A DNA stretch of 11,694 nucleotides from Chloroflexota bacterium (GTDB lineage: Bacteria; Chloroflexota; Anaerolineae; Promineifilales; Promineifilaceae), in the NCBI GenBank assembly GCA_008501785.1, contig QQUD01000052.1, positions 1-11,694 of the forward strand, given 5' to 3'. Position numbers and translations under genes: made by a program. Positions 1 through 6,815 of this stretch are shown one piece after another; the first letter of the stretch is position 1, and each line of letters opens with the position of its first letter. Below the pieces are notes generated by a model. That model made no database searches, was not told the DNA's origin, and saw only the letters and a program-made list of their open reading frames with translations.

Positions 1-57
1 CGTAGCAGATTGCAAGCTAGCACGATTATCCCACTTAAGCTCATTTGATCATTATTA

Positions 58-471
58 ATGGAAGGAGCAAATGAAGAAGCGGAATCGGGGACTGAGGTGA
101 AGGGCGGTGGAGTGGAAGCGGGCGTTATTGCTGATCCAGATGGGTTGACAATGGCGCTGCGTAATTTGTTGGACAATGCGCTCAAATTTACCCGTGATAC
201 GCCGCAGCCCGTGATTGAAATTGGTGGACATGAAACGGAAACGTCGTGTATCATTTGGGTGCAAGACAATGGCAAAGGCTTTGATATGAAGTTTCACGAT
301 CGTATTTTTGAAATTTTTCAACGTTTACACCGTGCAGAGGAGTATCCCGGCACTGGTGTCGGGCTAGCCATTGTTCAGAAAGCGATGCAGCGTATGAATG
401 GTCGGGTTTGGGCCGAAGGCGAACCAGACCAGGGTGCCACTTTTTATTTGGAGATTCCAAAAAACAAATGA
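58..471 (+). CDS. Histidine kinase C-terminal fragment (HATPase_c domain only)
   Basis: The 137-residue product contains a recognisable GHKL ATPase domain of a sensor histidine kinase. The N box is NLLDNALKFT at about residues 36-45, the G1 box DNGKGFD at 70-76, the F box IFEIF at 83-87, and the G2 box GTGVGLAIV at 98-106. This domain binds ATP and phosphorylates a His in a HisKA dimerisation domain, but no HisKA domain lies upstream here. An in-frame stop occurs at 46-48, and the first 20 or so residues come from a purine-rich, low-complexity stretch unlike kinase sequence. Frame 2 upstream is open from the window edge to a stop at 56-58. The gene is therefore probably the 3' part of a kinase broken by a frameshift, assembly error or decay. 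The ATG at 58 is only the first available start. The stop overlaps the start of the next receiver gene, as in kinase-Rcp1 pairs. Domain identity is confident; gene integrity is not. Confidence 0.75.
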   Translation: MEGANEEAESGTEVKGGGVEAGVIADPDGLTMALRNLLDNALKFTRDTPQPVIEIGGHETETSCIIWVQDNGKGFDMKFHDRIFEIFQRLHRAEEYPGTGVGLAIVQKAMQRMNGRVWAEGEPDQGATFYLEIPKNK

Positions 472-890
472 CAGTTAACAAACCTATTTTACTCGTTGAA
501 GACAATCCTTTAGATGTAGACTTAACTTTACGTGCTTTCAAACGGCGCAACGTGACAAATTCAATCATAGTCGCACGTGATGGCGAAGAAGCATTGACCT
601 GGCTGCCACGTTGGGAGGCGGGTGAAATAAAGCCGGTTGTCATTTTGCTTGATTTGAAAATGCCTAAAGTTGATGGTCTAGAGGTGCTGAAGCATATTAA
701 ATCTCATCCCGAATTCAAAACGATTCCGATTGTTGTTTTGACCTCTTCAGCTGAAGATCGAGATGTACGGGAAGCGTATAAACTGGGTGCAAATTCCTAC
801 ATTGTGAAGCCGGTTAATTTTGACAAGTTTATCGAAGTTGCAGAGCAAATAGAGTTGTATTGGACAATCCTTAATCAACCACCTGTTTAG
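468..890 (+). CDS. Rcp1-type single-domain response regulator
   Basis: The 140-residue protein is a complete CheY-like receiver with no output domain. The acidic pair is E11-D12 in LLVEDNP, the phosphoacceptor is D62 in ILLDLKMP, the conserved Thr is T92 in VLTSS, and the conserved Lys is K114 in IVKP. The VEDNPLDVDLTLRAF start and the 10-residue insertion before the phosphorylated strand are typical of Rcp1, the partner of cyanobacterial phytochrome kinase Cph1. ATG 468-470 was chosen because it gives the standard receiver N-terminus and overlaps the upstream kinase stop (ATGA, 468-471), which suggests translational coupling. An upstream in-frame ATG at 408 would overlap the kinase ATPase domain by 60 bases and adds non-family sequence. 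By inference it shuttles phosphate between the upstream kinase and the hybrid kinase 8 bases downstream. Confidence 0.93.
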   Translation: MTVNKPILLVEDNPLDVDLTLRAFKRRNVTNSIIVARDGEEALTWLPRWEAGEIKPVVILLDLKMPKVDGLEVLKHIKSHPEFKTIPIVVLTSSAEDRDVREAYKLGANSYIVKPVNFDKFIEVAEQIELYWTILNQPPV

Positions 891-898
891 GTGAATTT

Positions 899-3800
899 AT
901 GAAAATTTTATATGTAGAAGATAATCTGCATGATGCCGAATTGACTCGCCGCCAATTAGCCAGGAGTGCGCCGCATATTAACCTGGACATTGTCAATACA
1001 TTGGTCGAGGCTAATAATCGGTTAGTGGAAACAGTAGACTATGATCTGATTATGTTGGATTTAAATCTTCCTGATGGCAGCGGATTGGAGGTGCTGGGAG
1101 GGATTCGAGAGCGTGGATTATCGATTGCGGTTGTGATACTAACTGGTTCTGGAGATGAGGAAACGGCCGTTGCCGCGCTTAAAGCCGGGGCGCATGATTA
1201 TCTTGTCAAACGAGCCGATTATCTTGTAAATCTACCTGATGCTTTGGAATCGGCCCTGGCTCGTTATCATCGTGAAGTTGATCTGCGCACACGTTCTTTG
1301 CGTGTTGTTTATGTAGAACGGCATGATGGCGATATAAGGATGACTCGCCGTCATCTTGCCCGCTATGCACCCCACATTCGGTTAGAAGTGTTTTACACAT
1401 CAGAAGAAGCCTTGAATTATCTGCCTCAATCACCGGATATTCCTTGTCGCTGTGATGTGCTCTTGCTTGATTACCGGTTGCCTAGTTTGAATGCATTGGA
1501 AGCATTGAAAATCATCCGCAATGAGCGCCGCCTCGATCTCCCCGTTGTATTGGTGACCGGGCAAGGAAACGAGGAAGTCGCTACAAAAGCATTGCGTCTG
1601 GGGGCCAGCGATTATCTGATTAAGCATACGCGTTACCTGTTTGAATTACCGACAGCATTGGAAAATGCATATCATCGTGCGCAGGTGGCTCGGAAACAGG
1701 CTGCATTATTCGAGAGTGAAGCGCGGTTCCGGCGCATAGCCGAAAACGCGAAAGATATCATCTTCAGAATTCGCCTTGAACCGGACATTCACATTGAATA
1801 TATCAGCCCCGCAATAAGAGCCATCACCGGTTATTTGCCAGAAGAAATTTATGATGATCCCACCACCTTTCTCCAATTTGTGCTTGACGAAGATTTAATG
1901 CAGTTGACGTCACTTAATACGAAACGGGATGATAGCGAATCACGCATCGTCCTTCGCCTGACACACAAGGATGGCCGGCTGTTCTGGGTAGAAATTAATC
2001 CTGTATTTGTGAAAGATGAAATAGGCCGTTCTGTGGCTCTTGAGGGCATTGCCCGTGATATTACCGCTAATAAAAAAGCTGAAGAAACTTTGCGTTTGCA
2101 GAGTGCTGCATTAGAAGCAACTGCCAACGGCATTCTCATAACTGATATTAATGGCAATATTGAATGGGTAAATCCGGCTTTGTTGAAGCTAACTGGTCGA
2201 TCTAGCAAAGAGATCATTGGCAAAAACCCCCGCATTTTCAAATCAAATATGCATGATAAACAATTTTATGCGGATATGTGGGATATGATTTTGTCTGGAA
2301 GGTCATGGAGTGGCGAAGTAACAAACCGTCGTGCCGATGGTGCTCATTACATAGAAGAGACAACGATTACACCATTAACAAACGACAAGGGCGAAATCAC
2401 TCATTTCATTGCGATCAAACATGACATCTCGGCACGAAAAGCAGCCGAAGCAGATCGGATGCGGCTGTTGATTCAGGTGCGCGAACAGGTGCAGCGTGTG
2501 CAGCAAATAATCGAAACGGTTCCTGAGGGAGTATTGCTCATAGATGAAGAAGGTTTTGCTGTTTTAACCAATCCAGTTGCCAAGAAGGATTTAGATTTAT
2601 TGGCACGAAAAAATGAAGTAGGCGCCATTATCGCTTTGGGTGAGCGTTCGTTGTCTGAACTGCTGAAGCCCCCTTCTCAAGGGTTGTGGCATGAAATTGA
2701 GTGTAACGGCCGTATTTTTGAAATGATTGCGCGCCCCGTTGGAGATGATGCCCAGCCAGAAAATTGGGTGATGGTAATTAACGATGTGACCGAAGCCCGT
2801 GCTCGTCGTAAATACCAGCAAGCACAGCAACGGCTGGCGACAGTCGGGCAATTAGCTGCCGGTATTGCGCATGATTTCAACAATATATTAGGTGTGATTT
2901 CGCTCTATGCCCAATTAACCCAAGGCATGCCCAACTTGCCCGCCAAGAGCCGCAAGCATCTGAAGCTGGTTGAAGAACAGGCTCACCATGCAGCTAACTT
3001 GATCGCTCAAATTTTGGATTTCAGCCGACGCTCAGTGATGGAGCGGACCCCCTTGAATTTGGTAACAATTGTCAACTCTACCAAGGTTGAATTATTAGAA
3101 CGCACCCTGCCTGAGAATATCCGGCTGGAGATGATCTATCACACGAAAAAGAGTTCTGTGCTGGCAGATTTGACACGACTACAGCAAGTGTTGATGAATT
3201 TAGCAATTAATGCCAAAGATGCGATGCCAGATGGTGGTAAATTAATATTTGAGGTAGGTAAGCTGACCATTGAACCTGATCAGGTACCGCCTTTGCCAGA
3301 TATGGTTGCAGGGGAGTGGGCGCAGTTAACGGTTTCGGATTCAGGAACGGGTATAGCGCCAGAGCATTTACCTCGGCTGTTTGAACCGTTTTTCACGACG
3401 AAAGCACCTGGCAAAGGGACTGGTTTAGGGTTGGCTCAAGTTTATGGCATTGTCAAACAACATGATGGGTTTATGGATGTGCTAAGCCAGGTAGGGGAGG
3501 GCACAACTTTCACGATTTATCTGCCTCTTTTGTCGGAATCACCTGAGAAAGATGCGTCGGAGTTGGAAATGGATGTGCTGCCTGGTGGATCTGAATTGAT
3601 TTTACTGGTGGAAGATAATCCGGTGATGCGTTCATCAGTCGCGGATGCGTTAGTGGGATTGGGATATAAGGTGCTTGCAGCAGAAAACGGCCGTGAAGCA
3701 ATTGTTATGTTAACAGAGATAGACAACTCGGTCTCGCTTGTGGTCAGCGATTTGATTATGCCGGAAATGGGGGGGTTGGAACTTTATCAAACGGTGCGGC

Positions 3801-3967
3801 GGTTGGGGATGGTGCCGAAGATGTTAATCATGACTGGTTATCCACTTCGACAAAACAGGGATGAGTTACAGCAAGAGGGAATCGATGGTTGGATTCAGAA
3901 ACCATTTGCGATTGATGCGCTGGCGATAAAGGTAAGAGAGGTATTGGATTCTAACGGTGAGTCATAA
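899..3967 (+). CDS. Hybrid sensor histidine kinase REC-REC-PAS-PAS-PAS-HisKA-HATPase-REC
   Basis: The 1022-residue cytoplasmic multidomain kinase has no visible membrane segment. REC1 spans about 1-122 (E7-D8, D54, T82, K104). REC2 spans about 133-260 (phosphoacceptor D191, T220, K242, but the acidic pair reads E140-R141). PAS1 covers about 272-398 and PAS2 about 401-520, both ending in typical DIT/DIS-x-x-K-x-A-E junctions. A weaker PAS-like unit covers about 531-632. The HisKA domain has H658 in GIAHDFNN, the NtrB-like form. The ATPase has N771, DSGTG at 814-818 and GTGLGL at 840-845. The C-terminal REC has E905-D906, D951, T979 and K1001. REC1 and REC2 look like a tandem duplication: both carry TRRxLAR near residue 20 and a GAxDYLxK end followed by an LPxALExA helix. 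The start lies 8 bases after the previous stop, with no clear Shine-Dalgarno. By family, H658 would phosphorylate D951, while the N-terminal receivers accept signals from upstream regulators. The ligands of the PAS units are unknown. Confidence 0.93.
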   Translation: MKILYVEDNLHDAELTRRQLARSAPHINLDIVNTLVEANNRLVETVDYDLIMLDLNLPDGSGLEVLGGIRERGLSIAVVILTGSGDEETAVAALKAGAHDYLVKRADYLVNLPDALESALARYHREVDLRTRSLRVVYVERHDGDIRMTRRHLARYAPHIRLEVFYTSEEALNYLPQSPDIPCRCDVLLLDYRLPSLNALEALKIIRNERRLDLPVVLVTGQGNEEVATKALRLGASDYLIKHTRYLFELPTALENAYHRAQVARKQAALFESEARFRRIAENAKDIIFRIRLEPDIHIEYISPAIRAITGYLPEEIYDDPTTFLQFVLDEDLMQLTSLNTKRDDSESRIVLRLTHKDGRLFWVEINPVFVKDEIGRSVALEGIARDITANKKAEETLRLQSAALEATANGILITDINGNIEWVNPALLKLTGRSSKEIIGKNPRIFKSNMHDKQFYADMWDMILSGRSWSGEVTNRRADGAHYIEETTITPLTNDKGEITHFIAIKHDISARKAAEADRMRLLIQVREQVQRVQQIIETVPEGVLLIDEEGFAVLTNPVAKKDLDLLARKNEVGAIIALGERSLSELLKPPSQGLWHEIECNGRIFEMIARPVGDDAQPENWVMVINDVTEARARRKYQQAQQRLATVGQLAAGIAHDFNNILGVISLYAQLTQGMPNLPAKSRKHLKLVEEQAHHAANLIAQILDFSRRSVMERTPLNLVTIVNSTKVELLERTLPENIRLEMIYHTKKSSVLADLTRLQQVLMNLAINAKDAMPDGGKLIFEVGKLTIEPDQVPPLPDMVAGEWAQLTVSDSGTGIAPEHLPRLFEPFFTTKAPGKGTGLGLAQVYGIVKQHDGFMDVLSQVGEGTTFTIYLPLLSESPEKDASELEMDVLPGGSELILLVEDNPVMRSSVADALVGLGYKVLAAENGREAIVMLTEIDNSVSLVVSDLIMPEMGGLELYQTVRRLGMVPKMLIMTGYPLRQNRDELQQEGIDGWIQKPFAIDALAIKVREVLDSNGES

Positions 3968-4069
3968 GCCAATGATTTTTATCTATGTTACAAACAGACA
4001 TTGACGCTATAATCATGAAAAATCATAAGATTATGTAATCTTTAGCTTTTTGAAAAAGGAAGAGAAATT
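3968..4069 (+). promoter_or_regulatory. AT-rich leader with a 16-bp palindrome and Shine-Dalgarno before the GH130 gene
   Basis: This 102-base gap separates the signalling genes from the carbohydrate genes. A perfect inverted repeat, AAGATTA-TG-TAATCTT, lies at 4027-4042, followed by a short T-rich run at 4041-4051. It could be a repressor operator or a weak AT-rich terminator of the kinase operon. A TATAAT hexamer is at 4008-4013 with no good -35 box at normal spacing. AAGGAAGAG (4056-4064) is a good Shine-Dalgarno for the ATG at 4070. The assignments are inference from sequence only. Confidence 0.4.
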
Positions 4070-5080
4070 ATGAGCACAAAAGTGATTCCATCGATAAAAA
4101 TTGTTGGCCAATCGTTACCGGATATGCCGTGGGAAGAACGGCCGTTAAACACCACCAACGTTCTCTGGCGTTACCAATCCAATCCCATCATCGACCACGA
4201 CCACATCCCCTCATCAAACAGCATCTTCAACAGCGCCGTTGTGCCTTTTGAGGATGGCTTTGCAGGTGTGTTCCGCTGCGATAGCAAAACCCGCCAGATG
4301 CAGTTGCACACTGGCAAAAGCAGCGACGGCATCAATTGGGACATCACCAATGAACGCATCCAATTTTTGCCGCACGATGCCCGCACCGCCGACGTTACCG
4401 CCTTTGAATACGCCTACGACCCACGAGTCGTCTGGCTCGAAGATCGCTATTATGTCACCTGGTGCAACGGCTATCACGGACCCACCATTGGCGTGGGGTA
4501 CACGCACGATTTTGAAACCTATTACCAGATGGAAAACGCATACCTGCCGTTCAACCGCAACGGTGTAATGTTTCCACGCAAAATAAACGGCAAATTCGCT
4601 ATGTTCAGCCGCCCCAGCGACAACGGACATACGCCATTTGGCGACATCTACTACAGTGAAAGTCCAGACATGCTGCATTGGGGACGGCACCGCTTTGTGA
4701 TGGGCACAACCACCGGCTGGCAATCTACTAAAATTGGTGCTGGACCTATCCCAGTTGAAACGAGTGAAGGGTGGCTTTTGATTTATCATGGTGTCCTTAC
4801 ATCTTGTAATGGTTTTGTTTACAGCTTTGGGGCTGCCTTGCTTGATTTGGATGAGCCGTGGAAAGTGATTGCTCGCGGTGAGCCGTACCTGATTGCACCA
4901 CAAGCGCCCTACGAACGCGTTGGCGACGTGCCCAATGTAGCTTTCCCTTGTGCCGCACTTACTGATGCCGAGACAGGACGCATTGCCATTTATTACGGTG
5001 CAGCAGATACTTCTGTCAGTCTCGTTTTTGGTTATGTTAATGAAATTGTAGATTTTGTGAAATCGAACTCGAAGATTTAA
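4070..5080 (+). CDS. GH130 subfamily-2 beta-1,4-mannoside phosphorylase
   Basis: The 336-residue protein matches glycoside hydrolase family 130, the phosphate-dependent beta-mannoside phosphorylases that yield alpha-mannose-1-phosphate. Recognised stretches are [10 protein letters not shown] (32-41), [12 protein letters not shown] (49-60), GVFRCD (66-71), YDPRV with catalytic Asp D117 (116-120), [15 protein letters not shown] (127-141), [12 protein letters not shown] (163-174), [13 protein letters not shown] (180-192), [11 protein letters not shown] (221-231) and YYGAADT (308-314). From memory, the pattern closely follows GH130_2 enzymes such as the gut-metagenome mannoside phosphorylase Uhgb_MP, which acts on beta-1,4-mannooligosaccharides and mannosyl-GlcNAc cores of N-glycans. 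It is less like GH130_1 mannosylglucose phosphorylases. There is no signal peptide, so it should act in the cytoplasm on imported oligosaccharides. The start has a good Shine-Dalgarno (4056-4064). An epimerase and an alpha-galactosidase follow on the same strand, supporting a role in mannan or galactomannan use. The exact substrate (mannobiose, longer mannan or Man-GlcNAc) cannot be decided here. Confidence 0.93.
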   Translation: MSTKVIPSIKIVGQSLPDMPWEERPLNTTNVLWRYQSNPIIDHDHIPSSNSIFNSAVVPFEDGFAGVFRCDSKTRQMQLHTGKSSDGINWDITNERIQFLPHDARTADVTAFEYAYDPRVVWLEDRYYVTWCNGYHGPTIGVGYTHDFETYYQMENAYLPFNRNGVMFPRKINGKFAMFSRPSDNGHTPFGDIYYSESPDMLHWGRHRFVMGTTTGWQSTKIGAGPIPVETSEGWLLIYHGVLTSCNGFVYSFGAALLDLDEPWKVIARGEPYLIAPQAPYERVGDVPNVAFPCAALTDAETGRIAIYYGAADTSVSLVFGYVNEIVDFVKSNSKI

Positions 5081-5159
5081 GAATTGGCACGATTTGCACT
5101 GTGGGGGTGGACCTTTATGGTTCCCCAAAAGATGCTGAGCTTCAATAACTTGCTCATTT

Positions 5160-5193
5160 AGATTGGTTCAATTTTCCGAGATTGAACCAATCT
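5160..5193. repeat. Perfect 13-bp inverted repeat with 8-base loop, possible terminator
   Basis: AGATTGGTTCAAT at 5160-5172 pairs perfectly with ATTGAACCAATCT at 5181-5193 around the loop TTTCCGAG. It lies 80 bases after the GH130 stop. It is not GC-rich and has no T run on the + strand, so it is not a textbook intrinsic terminator. It could instead be an operator, an mRNA-stabilising hairpin or a remnant of a small repeat element. Confidence 0.55.
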
Positions 5194-5250
5194 TGACGAA
5201 CTTATTTAAGTGCGGTTCCAAAACACTCTGTTTCAAAAGTTATCTTAACT

Positions 5251-5309
5251 TGTCATTCCCGCGCAGGCGGGAATCCAGAAGATGGATGCCTGCCTACGCA
5301 GGCATGACA
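5251..5309. repeat. Paired REP-like palindromic element (two 27-base inverted units)
   Basis: Two 27-base units, 5251-5277 and 5283-5309, face each other across the spacer GAAGA and are bounded by TGTCAT and ATGACA. Each folds into an 8-bp hairpin: ATTCCCGC/GCGGGAAT in the left unit and ATGCCTGC/GCAGGCAT in the right. The left core ATTCCC-N8-GGGAAT has the form of Neisseria dRS3 and of widespread GTCATTCCCGC repeats of environmental bacteria. Aligned head to head, the units differ at 5 of 27 positions; four of these form two compensatory stem pairs and the fifth is in the loop. The arrangement resembles BIME/REP pairs mobilised by RAYT transposases; no RAYT gene is in the window. Confidence 0.75.
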
Positions 5310-5332
5310 GAAGCGTGAAGTAGGTAAATTGT

Positions 5333-6547
5333 ATGCATGAAATTTCGCAAACGGCCGTTTCCCCTCAACAACAAAGCAACCTAAATCAGCTCCACAATGA
5401 AGTCAAGCAGGAACTCACCACCAACATCCTGCCATTTTATCGTGAGCTGTTGGTTGATAACGAGCGGGGCGGCTTTTATGGCCGTATTGACAACAAAAAC
5501 CAAATCTACAAAAGTGCTGCAAAAGGGTTGGTACAGCACAGTCGCTTGTTGTGGACGTATGCACACGCTTTTCGCAAACTGGGTGATGATGAGAATGTTC
5601 GCATAGCTAACCATGCCTGCCAGTTTTTGCTGAAAAACATGTGGGATGAAGAACACGGTGGTTTTTATTGGTTTGTTGGTGCAGCGGGACGGCCGTTTTC
5701 CTCACAAAAATATATCTACGGTCAAGCATTTGCCATGTATGGCTTGAGCGAGTATGCGCTGGCAACAGAGAATGAGCGGGCGTTGAAAACGGCCGTTTCA
5801 CTCTACCACCTCCTTGAAAAACACGCCCATGATTCCGAACATGGTGGCTACTTCGACATATTCTCTCAAGATTGGCAGCAGCGGTTGGCTGAAAATGTGG
5901 ATGAGATGGACGCACCTGTTGCTAAAACGATGAACACAAATCTGCACGTGATGGAAGCGTACACGAATTTGCTGCGCGTTTGGCCTGACAAAGCGCTGCA
6001 AAAGAGCCTGCGCCGCTTGATTCGTTTGCACCTGGACCAAATTGTGAACCAAGAAACCGGTCATCTACGCCTGCACTTCACTGCGGATTGGCAATCATTG
6101 CATGACGGCGTTTCTTATGGTCACGACATCGAGGCAACCTGGTTGATGGTGGAAGCGGCGGAAGTGCTAGGGGATGACGATTTGCTGGCGGCGGTAACGG
6201 CCGTTTCACTAAAAATGGCCCAAATTGCTTATGACGAGGGGATTGATGTCGATGGTGGGTTGAAGGATGCACCGGAAACGGCCGTTAAAGAGTGGTGGCC
6301 GCAAGCAGAAGCGCTCGTTGGTTTTTTCAACGCCTACCAACTCACCGGCCAGCCCCATTTCCTCGATGCGGTGCAGCGCTGCTGGGCATTTGTCCGTGAA
6401 AAACTGGTTGACAAACAGCATGGTGAATGGTTTTGGGGCGTTCAGCCTGACGGGACACCACTTGACAAGGACAAAGCTGGGCCTTGGAAAACACCGTATC
6501 ATAACGGCCGTGCTTGCCTGGAATTAATACTGCGAATTAATAAGTAG
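5333..6547 (+). CDS. AGE-superfamily cellobiose/mannobiose 2-epimerase
   Basis: The 404-residue protein belongs to the N-acylglucosamine 2-epimerase superfamily with an (alpha/alpha)6 barrel. It best fits cellobiose 2-epimerase (EC 5.1.3.11), which interconverts the reducing-end glucose and mannose of beta-1,4 disaccharides. Family landmarks are LPFY (33-36), GGFYG (46-50), KGLVQHSRLLWTYAHAFR (64-81), GGFYW (109-113), K-T-M-N-T-N-L-H (198-205), GHDIEATWL (263-271), WWPQAEAL (321-328) and GPWKTPYHNGR (383-393). H205, H264 and H390 sit where the three active-site histidines of characterised epimerases lie. There is no signal peptide, so it is cytoplasmic. The length is normal. The ATG at 5333 has only a weak TAGG motif 8 bases upstream. 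Next to a GH130_2 phosphorylase, the likely job is converting mannobiose to mannosyl-glucose in mannan catabolism, although cellobiose is equally possible from sequence alone. Five ACGGCCGT palindromes fall inside the gene, one over the codons after catalytic H390. Confidence 0.9.
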   Translation: MHEISQTAVSPQQQSNLNQLHNEVKQELTTNILPFYRELLVDNERGGFYGRIDNKNQIYKSAAKGLVQHSRLLWTYAHAFRKLGDDENVRIANHACQFLLKNMWDEEHGGFYWFVGAAGRPFSSQKYIYGQAFAMYGLSEYALATENERALKTAVSLYHLLEKHAHDSEHGGYFDIFSQDWQQRLAENVDEMDAPVAKTMNTNLHVMEAYTNLLRVWPDKALQKSLRRLIRLHLDQIVNQETGHLRLHFTADWQSLHDGVSYGHDIEATWLMVEAAEVLGDDDLLAAVTAVSLKMAQIAYDEGIDVDGGLKDAPETAVKEWWPQAEALVGFFNAYQLTGQPHFLDAVQRCWAFVREKLVDKQHGEWFWGVQPDGTPLDKDKAGPWKTPYHNGRACLELILRINK

Positions 6548-6572
6548 TCAGCAAAAGGTTTAAAATTATTTT

Positions 6573-6656
6573 AAACGCAGATTTCGAAGATGTTAGACGC
6601 AGATTTCGAAGATTTATTTTGATTTCTTTCTTCAACCTGTGTCATCTGCGTTTTTT
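6573..6656. repeat. Direct-plus-inverted CGCAGAT repeat ending in a T run, possible terminator
   Basis: The 17-mer ACGCAGATTTCGAAGAT occurs at 6575-6591 and again at 6597-6613 (period 22). An inverted copy of its head, ATCTGCGTTT, lies at 6644-6653 and runs into six Ts (6651-6656). AAACGCAGAT at 6573-6582 can therefore pair with 6644-6653 to give a 10-bp stem followed by T residues, which would be terminator-like for the epimerase transcript on the + strand. Short CGCAGAT-type intergenic repeats of this kind are common in environmental bacterial genomes; mobility is not shown. Confidence 0.55.
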
Positions 6657-6807
6657 GTTCATTATCATTTTATTTTTTACCCGTTATCGCATTGACCAAG
6701 TTCTTTCGTAAAGCTTAGTCAGGATTCCCGCATCCAATTTCAATATTGGGGGTGACAGGTTTTGACTTTTCTGGATAATATGGCGCAATAAATTTTGTGA
6801 AATATGT

Positions 6808-6813
6808 AGAAGG
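6808..6813 (+). promoter_or_regulatory. Shine-Dalgarno of the alpha-galactosidase gene
   Basis: AGAAGG lies 2 bases before the first ATG (6816) and 5 bases before the second (6819). The spacing favours initiation at the second ATG, which would remove one Met from the product. Confidence 0.55.
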
Positions 6814-6815
6814 TC

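Larger units (their letters stand above)
5081..5332. other. Intergenic gap with three hairpin-forming elements
   Basis: This 252-base gap holds no gene. Directly after the GH130 stop there is a hairpin at 5105-5126 (GGG and GG pairing to CC and CCC around a TTTAT loop, with a bulged T5108). A perfect 13-bp stem follows at 5160-5193, and a two-part REP-like element at 5251-5309. Only 23 bases separate the last element from the epimerase start, so it probably lies in that gene's 5' untranslated region. No convincing -35/-10 pair was seen. Confidence 0.5.
6548..6815. other. Intergenic gap before the alpha-galactosidase gene
   Basis: This 268-base AT-rich gap holds no gene. Its left half is the repeat element at 6573-6656. 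The stretch 6721-6755 begins GGATTCCCGC and ends GGGGGTGACA, and may be a decayed relative of the REP-like element at 5251-5309, but pairing is poor. A TTGACT at 6762-6767 could be a -35 box; no good -10 box lies at 16-18 bases from it, so the promoter remains unassigned. Confidence 0.4.

Noticed and set aside
408..467. Extended N-terminus of the Rcp1-type receiver
   Set aside because: The extra residues overlap the upstream kinase domain in another frame and are absent from the family; the ATG at 468 gives the normal receiver start.
4001..4013. TTGACG next to TATAAT as a promoter
   Set aside because: The two boxes are one base apart, so they cannot be a -35/-10 pair.
4012..4025. The 14-mer ATCATGAAAAATCA shared with 11238-11251
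   Set aside because: One AT-rich 14-base match within a window of this size is near chance expectation, and the two contexts differ.
4214..5128. A 304-codon open frame on the minus strand
   Set aside because: It is antisense to the well-conserved GH130 gene, shows no domain, and its composition follows from the codon bias of the opposite strand.
6721..6755. A possible second REP-like element (GGATTCCCGC ... GGGGGTGACA)
   Set aside because: The ends resemble the element at 5251-5309, but the stem does not pair well, so it is at most a decayed copy.
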